From assembly GCF_052324685.1 (NCBI RefSeq), contig NW_027506890.1, forward strand, positions 1,661,039-1,725,038: a DNA stretch of 64,000 nucleotides. The letters are read 5' to 3'. The number at the start of each line of letters is the position of its first letter. The first letter of the stretch is position 1. Positions 58,801 to 64,000 of this stretch are shown piece after piece. Source of the stretch: Brachyhypopomus gauderio. Taxonomy: Eukaryota > Chordata > Actinopteri > Gymnotiformes > Hypopomidae. A program made the position numbers and the translations under genes. The notes under the pieces were generated by a model. That model was not told where the DNA came from. It saw only the letters and a program-made list of their open reading frames with translations, and made no database searches.

Positions 58801-61222
58801 GCAGCACTAATATATACTGTATATACACACACACACGCGTACATATGTACATGTAGATTTAAACATCTACTTTTCATATATATACTGGTTCCTCCTATTA
58901 ATTCAGAAGCACTTTACTTGCATAGCTGTAATTGATATTTAATTGATGAGTGTTTACAGTATCTGATCTATGACATACTGTATGCAAACTGGGTGGACAT
59001 CCCTACCTTGATAAACACCATCTTTTCATGTAGCAGAAGAGGAAATGTTGAAGACACACACTTTGTCTTGTGGAACTGCCCCATTATTCGGACACTTAAG
59101 TAAACATCCTCTTGAGATGGTAACAGGACTCCTGGACAAGTGATCTAGAACCAGAATCAGTTTTATTTTCCAATTAGGTTACAAGCAAGACAATAAATTG
59201 CTCGAGAGCACATGTAACATATCAGACAGCTATACAGAGCACAAAGAATATACAATAAACTGGACTTTTAAAAGATCAAATAAAATAGATTCTTAAAATA
59301 AAAGCAATTTAAAAGCATCGCTGAATTTATGGGAAGAGAAGTTTACTCAACAAACCAGCCTCTAATAATTCACACGAGTACTCCCAGAATGCCACATGCC
59401 TCTCTGTAGACTTTATTTAGTTTAAATTAAAGGTTGTAAGTCATTGATTTGCAAGTGATTGGTTAAGTCTAGTGTCTTTTATTTGTTTAATCAGCGTGTT
59501 AGGAATGAGTGTCCTGTTGTCATGGTGTGGCTGTCTCAGTGATTTGTTGCTCATTTCTCCATTCTAGTCTTCCCTTTCTGCTTGTTTGCTGCTCTAAGGC
59601 TCACAGCGGAGGAGTGGGCTAAGCGCCTGCCGGAAAGAACAACCCTCAGCATCAACACCGTGGCTAAGAAGATCACTGCTGCCTCCGACTTTAGACCAAG
59701 TGCAGCATAAGTAGGAAACAGATCACTTCCTCTGAGACTGAGTCATGGGTGTCGCTGCTATGACTAGGTGTGCTAGCATTCACTGTGAACCACACACACG
59801 GTGGCTGGGAAGGGAATTCAGTGGGAACGAATGGGAACGACCTGTCACCGGTAGCCGAGTGGACATAGGAGGGAAAAGTGGGTTGTTGTTGTTGTTGTTG
59901 GTGGTGCTGGTGGTGGGGTGTCTGAGCCCAGTTCATGAAGTCTGGCCTATTCAGGATACATGCATGCTTGGTTTGGATTTCCTTATAGTGGCCAGAGCCA
60001 TGCCCGACCTAAGGGAGTAAATACTAGGCTTTGTAAGGAGTCCAGGGGTTTGGGGGTGCTGCACACACTGCATCACAGCCAATTGGTGGATCTCTAAAGG
60101 CCAGGGAGGGCAGTGTACACAAGCAGCACCCAAAGCAGTAGACAGGAAAAACAGTGCTCACTGTGTTTACAGCAGATGATTGCTGGACTTTGTAACGCAC
60201 CAGCCATGTTTTAGTGTTTGATGGCATCGACATCCCCAAAGATTGGTGCATCATTAATCTAGACGACCTAGACCACTTCCAAAAAATAAACACACTCAGG
60301 TCTGAGAACTGCTGAGTCCTGGCGGACATGGACTAGCTCACCAAGTGCTAAGAGGGATACGCTGTCCCATACGGAGTGTCTGTGTAACTCCACAACCACA
60401 ATGTATCAGCACTTATGACTGAGGTTTGCAACCAGATGGGCGTCTAGAAGACTCAAGCAGCACAGCTCCATCCACAGATCGACGTGCTCGTGGAGCCGTC
60501 ACCTGGTCCTACTGGCAAGCTTCTCTGCCATACATTAGCTCAGCAAAGGTCCTCTTACGCGGGGAGGGGAACGCTGTGGAGGTCTGTCAACATCTCTACA
60601 CCATGCACCATCTTGCCAGAGTAATGCCAGCACGTCACATACAAGCACACGACTCACTGCCAAGGACAGCTACTTTCATCAGGGGTGGAAGTGTGGCTGT
60701 TAGACCCGGGCCACACAAGGAGATGCTGACCCACACTTCAGCTGATGAAGTCCCTAAACGGAGTGGTCGCTTAAGAACTGGACCAATCAGGAGAGCAGGA
60801 CCACGGAGAGGACTCCCAGAATGCCGTGCGCCTCTACGCGGATTTTATTTAAATCCAATGTGGTGAAGCTTATAAACTATATAGTTTAGTGTTAAATGTC
60901 TACCGTCATTTCTTAGTTTAATGTTCTCTTTCTGATGGTCTAAATGTTTCTGTCAACAACTAGCTAGCCACAAGTAAACTAATCTAGTTAACTAGCTGGG
61001 TTAAGGCTAGCTCGCTAGCACTTGTTGCTAGCAACAAAGGTGCTGATGAGCAACAAAAAGAGAGAGATAGTTAGATAAAGATACGTTAGCTAAGTGGCTA
61101 AAAGAAAATATCAACGCGTCGTGTGAACTTACAGCGCGGAGACTGAGCTCTACGGTACATTTGAACGCTTTCGGACGTGCTGGTGAACGTGAAGACTTCT
61201 TGGGCGGCGTCCGTCCTCCCAT
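45304..61222 (-). CDS. spata6: Spermatogenesis-associated protein 6
   Basis: Fourteen minus-strand exons: 61222-61133, 59144-59007, 56984-56936, 56821-56780, 56212-56088, 55842-55762, 53472-53440, 53379-53227, 52177-52057, 51689-51649, 51573-51407, 48073-47977, 46928-46807 and 45463-45304; 1419 nt, about 472 aa (human 488). All are GT-AG with phases agreeing. Matches to SPATA6: AFKCTVELSLRA then ITCPGV..EDVYLSVR, FTQAVDPGDVADQLE, TTCLELIQLVPP, ATLEENTRDFLYP, PRVEFSTTSVI, CPSPYTHRRMCQLSEEMRQR, LSRASLRQR, QIHRRVERVL and C-terminal HLDNGTFWTNEAAKYSGEPH followed by KIYKNLYRKA. SPATA6 builds the sperm head-tail coupling apparatus and is needed for flagellum anchoring. The 33-nt exon 53472-53440 is the least certain. 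The human stretch after ECLISSRK seems absent or was missed. Introns hold several transposon relics. Position between slc5a9 and agbl4 supports orthology. Confidence 0.92.
47070..47140. repeat. Poly-C and poly-G tracts facing each other
   Basis: A C homopolymer of about 13 at 47081 and a G homopolymer of about 22 at 47117 flank a short CACACA/TTCGAGG spacer. The tracts are mutually complementary and lie in the spata6 intron between its last-but-two and last-but-one exons. Confidence 0.9.
47370..47560. repeat. Dispersed-repeat-like segment in a spata6 intron
   Basis: A (ATCT)n-like lead is followed by GGACAGCACTTTTAATCA and CATTGTCACAAAGCAG..TACAGAAA, wording I associate with a repeat family scattered in otophysan fish genomes. 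No frame or clear ends are seen; attribution is tentative. Confidence 0.35.
49061..49125. repeat. (GA)n microsatellite
   Basis: GA array with one AT and one AC interruption. Confidence 0.95.
50650..50985 (+). mobile_element. Tc1-like transposon, 3' remnant
   Basis: A plus-strand frame reads SPDLNLIEHLWDELE, the hallmark C-terminal catalytic segment of Tc1-like transposases. Broken frames then recall SRPTSV.DLTN.LLEEW. The right end, GTGAATACTTTTGGCAATAT, fits a Tc1-like terminal repeat. The 5' part of the element is missing and stop codons interrupt the frame. Confidence 0.85.
52884..52957. repeat. (TA)n microsatellite
   Basis: About 36 pure AT units within the spata6 intron between exons at 53227 and 52177. 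Confidence 0.97.
53115..53226 (-). repeat. Very G-rich intron start after spata6 exon 53379-53227
   Basis: On the transcribed (minus) sense the first about 110 nt of this intron are runs of GGG, GGGG and GGTGG with almost no C. The donor itself (GTG|GTGGGGC) opens the tract. Many overlapping four-run sets could form G-quadruplexes in DNA or pre-mRNA. Confidence 0.9.
53473..55761 (-). other. spata6 intron without recognised element
   Basis: About 2.3 kb. I looked for exons matching the human region between the FSTTSVI and CPSPYT segments and found none convincing. A lysine-rich minus frame near 54120-54260 lacks a usable acceptor. Confidence 0.5.
57148..58809 (+). mobile_element. Tc1-like transposon relic
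   Basis: Terminal inverted repeats: the left reads CAGTGCTGCTTGAAAGTTTG from 57150, and the right, read inward from 58808, gives TAGTGCTGCATGAAAGTTT, both abutting TA. Plus-strand coding debris includes the DNA-binding part (ANPHVTSRELQTSLAASE, IHGRVARRKPLLS) at 58117-58265 and a DDE-domain part (KHGGGHVKVWTCFSASG) at 58411-58461. Frameshifts and loss of the C-terminal third make it inactive. It fills most of the spata6 intron 59006-56985 and lies antisense to the gene. Confidence 0.9.
57228..57686 (+). mobile_element. L2-like LINE 3' end nested in the Tc1-like element
   Basis: Contains the frame LPLAVRTAESIAIFKRRLKT near a LINE ORF2 C terminus, and ends in AAGTCGCTCTGGATAAGAGC and GCTAAATGCTGTAAATG, the tail typical of teleost L2/Maui-type LINEs. 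It interrupts the Tc1-like element after its left terminal repeat. ATGTTCA occurs on both sides and may be the target duplication. It is severely 5'-truncated. Confidence 0.8.
59145..59300 (-). repeat. Dispersed repeat abutting spata6 exon 2
   Basis: AGAACCAGAATCAGTTTTAT resembles the AGAATCAG..TTTATTGGCCAA start of a very common fish repeat. In spata6 sense it forms the last stretch of intron 1, so the exon 2 acceptor at 59145 lies within or at the edge of the repeat. Confidence 0.5.
59380..60870 (+). mobile_element. Degraded LTR-type (Ty3/gypsy-like) retroelement in spata6 intron 1
   Basis: In one plus frame, at about 60415-60495, LMTEVCNQMGV is followed after a stop by QLHPQIDVLVE. The latter resembles the HPQ(T)DG.VER segment of Ty3/gypsy integrases. 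Nearby frames are broken. A related ~45-bp block (ACTCCCAGAATGCC..CCTCT..TTTATTT) occurs near 59388 and again near 60817 and could be the remains of terminal repeats. No intact gene or boundary is present. Confidence 0.5.
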
Positions 61223-62843
61223 TTTTAAATCATCGTTGTCATGGCTACAGCCGACGCTTCGGTAGAGAAGTTGCTTGAAACGGGAAATGAGGAAATGGTC
61301 ACGTGATGATGGTCAAGTACAACAACCCACATCCTGGCTTCTTTGTACGCGCGTGCTAAGAGACAAATTAGTGAATAAAGTTTCCCAACTCGAGGCCATG
61401 AGTAGTCAGGTTTCAGTATGTATTTCAGCAGGGATATGAGAGAAGACTGAAGAGATGTTATCTTGTCTGTTATCCAGAGACACTTCCAATTGTCAATCAT
61501 GTTACAGATGTAGGTAAATGTACTTATGCCCACAGACTCTTAATGGTGGAGCACAGCACAGCCAAGGAGTGAACCCCCACTTTCCCACAAGTGGGGGCAG
61601 TGTGGTTACCCTCTGCAATATAGCAACCACTGAACAAGAAGCTGGAAGTCCCAGACAGATATATTATGTACATATATTATCATTATGTGCATTTAGTGCA
61701 GCTTTTAAAAACACTGGGCAGAAACCAGCCAGTGAGATGACGAGACAGAAACTTGTGTTTAAGAATGGAACATGACAGTGTTGGGGGGGGGTGATTAACA
61801 TTTTACAGGTGCACAAGGACAAGTAGCCGCTGGTGCGCTTCGTTTACCCATGCAGGCAAATGGGAGTAATGGGTTGAGACACAGGTAAAAAATGACAGCA
61901 CAGTGGGGAAGGGAAATATTCCGTGCAAAGCACCTTTCGTGTGTATGTGCGTGCGTGTGTGTGCGTGCATGCGTGTGTGTGTAAATCTGTAGATGGATGT
62001 GTTTTCTCATTTGCATTAGCTCTCTCCATCTTCTCGTCTACCATATAAAATGGGAGTCATTTGTTTATGCAGGTTCTGACTGATTGCCTCACTTATTCCG
62101 AATGACTGGCCTGAAAAATACATGCTGCTCCTCGTGCCACTCCTGACAGATAGTGGGAGTCATGTCTGAGGGAGGGAGAGGGTGGCGCTCCACCAGACAA
62201 CAGCCACACCGAGAATTTCCTTTGCATATTGTATGGAATGATCTCCAGGAATGTATTAGAAGATAGAGTATGTGTTTAGACATACTCCGAGATAATTAAT
62301 TTCATTATGAAAGATCAAAAAATTAATTGTTCTTTGCAAGATAAATTTAAATCTAACTATGAACAAACATGCTTAGTAATGCATTTAAAATTAAAAACGT
62401 CTTGGCAAAAGCCAATGAATTCTATTCTCAAATACAATAAAACATCACGGTAATCACAATCTTCCTAAACATTCTTAGCCGGCAGAGGAAAGTACCAGGG
62501 AATGAGATAAACCCAGAACACAGAAGTCTGAATTTTAATGCATGCAATCATTTACACAATCAGAAGTGCAACTAAATTAAATCTTCTGTGAAGAAGCAAA
62601 TCCAAAAACAAGAGATTGTACACTGTTGCTGGTATTTCAAAAAGACAAAACAAGGCAAATAAAAACAAGTAGGTAAACATCACCTTTTCATGTATTATCT
62701 ACACAGTTGGACGTCTTAAAAACACAGCATTGTACAGACAAATCAAAGCAGTCCATATTTTTGTTTCTTCACAAGTTCCCGACATCCCAAATGTCCATTA
62801 AGTGATGTGTCTTTGTGCCGGGAACCCTGGGTAATATTGGGGT
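61223..62843 (-). other. spata6 promoter side and agbl4 3' region
   Basis: About 1.6 kb. A CACGTG E-box palindrome lies near 61302, about 80 bp upstream of the spata6 ATG. The agbl4 3' UTR occupies the right part; a minus-strand ATTAAA (TTTAAT at 62534-62539) may be its poly(A) signal. A GT-rich patch lies at 61938-61985. No other gene was seen. Confidence 0.5.
62534..62539 (-). promoter_or_regulatory. Possible agbl4 polyadenylation signal
   Basis: ATTAAA on the minus strand about 305 bp past the agbl4 stop codon. Confidence 0.4.
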
Positions 62844-63457
62844 TCAGGAGTCTCTGCTGCCCTGAAATCTTCTTTCACTCTTCTCCCCATTGTGATTCCT
62901 TCCGTTTCCGGCATTATTTCCCTGGTGACTGCTAGATGCTGCATCTAGACTGTCAACAGAAAAAGAATGTTTACAAACAAAAGCCTTAACAACAAAAACC
63001 AAAACAGGTCTAGTAGACTCTTGTAACCTCAACTCACATTAGACTTCACTGTGGGGAAAAAACAACTTTTTAGTCTCTGACTTTCTCTTTTGTCTGGGAA
63101 GGTCAAGTGAGGGAGGTTCCTTTGTCTCAGAAAAGACTTGCTGGGATTGGAGGGAATTTCCTGGTCATGACCAGGAACCTCCCTCAGGGCTCCAATAAGG
63201 GTTCTAAAAGAACCCCAAAGGGTTCTTTGTAAAGACTACTCGCTTCCGGATACAACCATCTACGTGCAAAAAAACTTCGTCTCTAGAAGAAAATAAAAAA
63301 ATTAAAAAAACAAAACAATGGAAATTTGTTGTGTAAAAGCAGACAGATGACCGTACATACCTGCTAACGTGACTTGTTAGTTTAGTCTCATCAACCAAAC
63401 TATTGAGTTTATAGTAGTCCAGGAACGTCCGGGCTACGTTCCTACCCAGCTTCATGT
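62844..63457 (-). CDS. agbl4: Cytosolic carboxypeptidase 6 (AGBL4), last two coding exons
   Basis: Minus-strand exons 63457-63361 (97 nt, entered in phase 1, left in phase 2) and 62949-62844 (106 nt, ending TGA); GT-AG intron. The penultimate exon codes MKLGRNVARTFLDYYKLNSL, matching the LGRNVARTFLDYYRLN end of the human AGBL4 (CCP6) peptidase region. The last exon codes a polar tail (..NNAGNGRNHNGEKSERRF..), shorter than the human tail and poorly conserved. CCP6 is a zinc M14-family carboxypeptidase that removes glutamates from polyglutamylated tubulin and other proteins. Catalytic residues lie in exons outside the window. Orientation and position next to spata6 equal human 1p33. Confidence 0.88.
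63109..63185. repeat. Inverted repeat with central palindrome in the last agbl4 intron
   Basis: GAGGGAGGTTCCT at 63109-63121 is matched by AGGAACCTCCCTC at 63173-63185, a perfect 13-bp inverted pair. The perfect 16-bp palindrome CCTGGTCATGACCAGG at 63160-63175 overlaps the right arm. Confidence 0.9.
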
Positions 63458-64000
63458 CTAGGGAAAGTAGGTTAAGGAGCCAGCACAACCTTTGGACAAA
63501 TAGCTATCATAGCAGCTCTAAGAATAAACAGCAATAATAATAATAATCACCATAAATATCATTATAATAAAACAAAAACAACAATAACAATAATTTGCAT
63601 TTTGAAAAATCCCAACTTAAAGACACATAAAACAATCAGGTTTACAAAAATATTTCCTTAACCCATTTCAGGGGGGCCCACCAGAAGGTCCAGAATACCA
63701 TGTGCAGTTGTTCAGACACCTGGGTAAAAAGGCAAACCGTCCGAGGGCCGTGTAGAGAAACAGTGATCTATGTAGGGTAGGGTCAGACATCTATATGTTT
63801 GCTTTGCACTACACAGGGATTAGGGGCCTTGTTCAAGAGCCCAGCAGTCTTAGAGAAGAAGGACACTAGTGCCTCCAGCCTATGATGGATTTTTCATGCT
63901 CAGACATTGGCTGCATTCCTAAACGTGGAAGAGAAATCTGTTTTGCGCTGACATTTAAAAGTGAAATCTCCTCAGACCCACTTCGGCAGGCTACCTTTGT
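63458..64000 (-). other. agbl4 intron at the right edge
   Basis: AT-rich with ATAATA/AATAAT runs at 63530-63600. No further exon coding the peptidase domain was found. Confidence 0.6.

Overview
The window is genomic DNA of a ray-finned fish. Its genes are intron-split vertebrate orthologues with short introns. Long (CA/GT)n, (GA/CT)n and (TA)n microsatellites are very dense, and the mobile-element relics are of teleost type: Tc1-like elements, an L2-like LINE tail, hAT-like elements, a tRNA-derived SINE and a Ty3/gypsy integrase scrap. I could not fix the species. There are no bacterial features, no CRISPR array and no intact tRNA or rRNA gene. All exon models were built by hand: every intron has GT-AG ends except one GC-AG, reading phase was checked across every junction, and family identity comes from memory of vertebrate orthologues.

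Layout from left to right. From 1 to about 17.3 kb lies mostly non-coding, repeat-filled DNA around a minus-strand gene. Two coding exons (10224-10135 and 5591-5477) join in frame into one SAM domain, and a probable non-coding first exon lies at about 17.1-16.9 kb. At 17.4-20.7 kb is intergenic DNA with a hAT-like relic. Five compact plus-strand genes follow: a paox-like polyamine oxidase (21019-24725, 7 coding exons), mrpl55 (25317-26468, 3 exons), slc5a9 (26925-31943, 13 exons), gclm (33281-36897, 7 exons) and dnttip2 (38280-44761, 7 exons). Convergent to them on the minus strand is spata6 (61222-45304, 14 exons recovered, about 472 aa). The last two coding exons of agbl4 follow (63457-62844); the rest of that gene lies beyond the right edge.

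The genes form no pathway; they are housekeeping or tissue genes whose order matters. In human, SLC5A9-SPATA6-AGBL4 are neighbours at 1p33 and GCLM-DNTTIP2 are neighbours at 1p22. Here the gclm-dnttip2 pair sits inside the slc5a9/spata6 interval, with the slc5a9 and spata6-agbl4 orientations kept. The most notable local structures are a 12-copy, 30-bp in-frame repeat coding an acidic tract in dnttip2, a 7-copy minisatellite that duplicates the paox exon-6 splice donor, a non-canonical GC-AG intron in slc5a9, a paox acceptor built from a CT microsatellite, a very G-rich intron start in spata6, and a LINE tail nested inside a Tc1-like element within one spata6 intron. I found no evidence for an undescribed multi-gene system.
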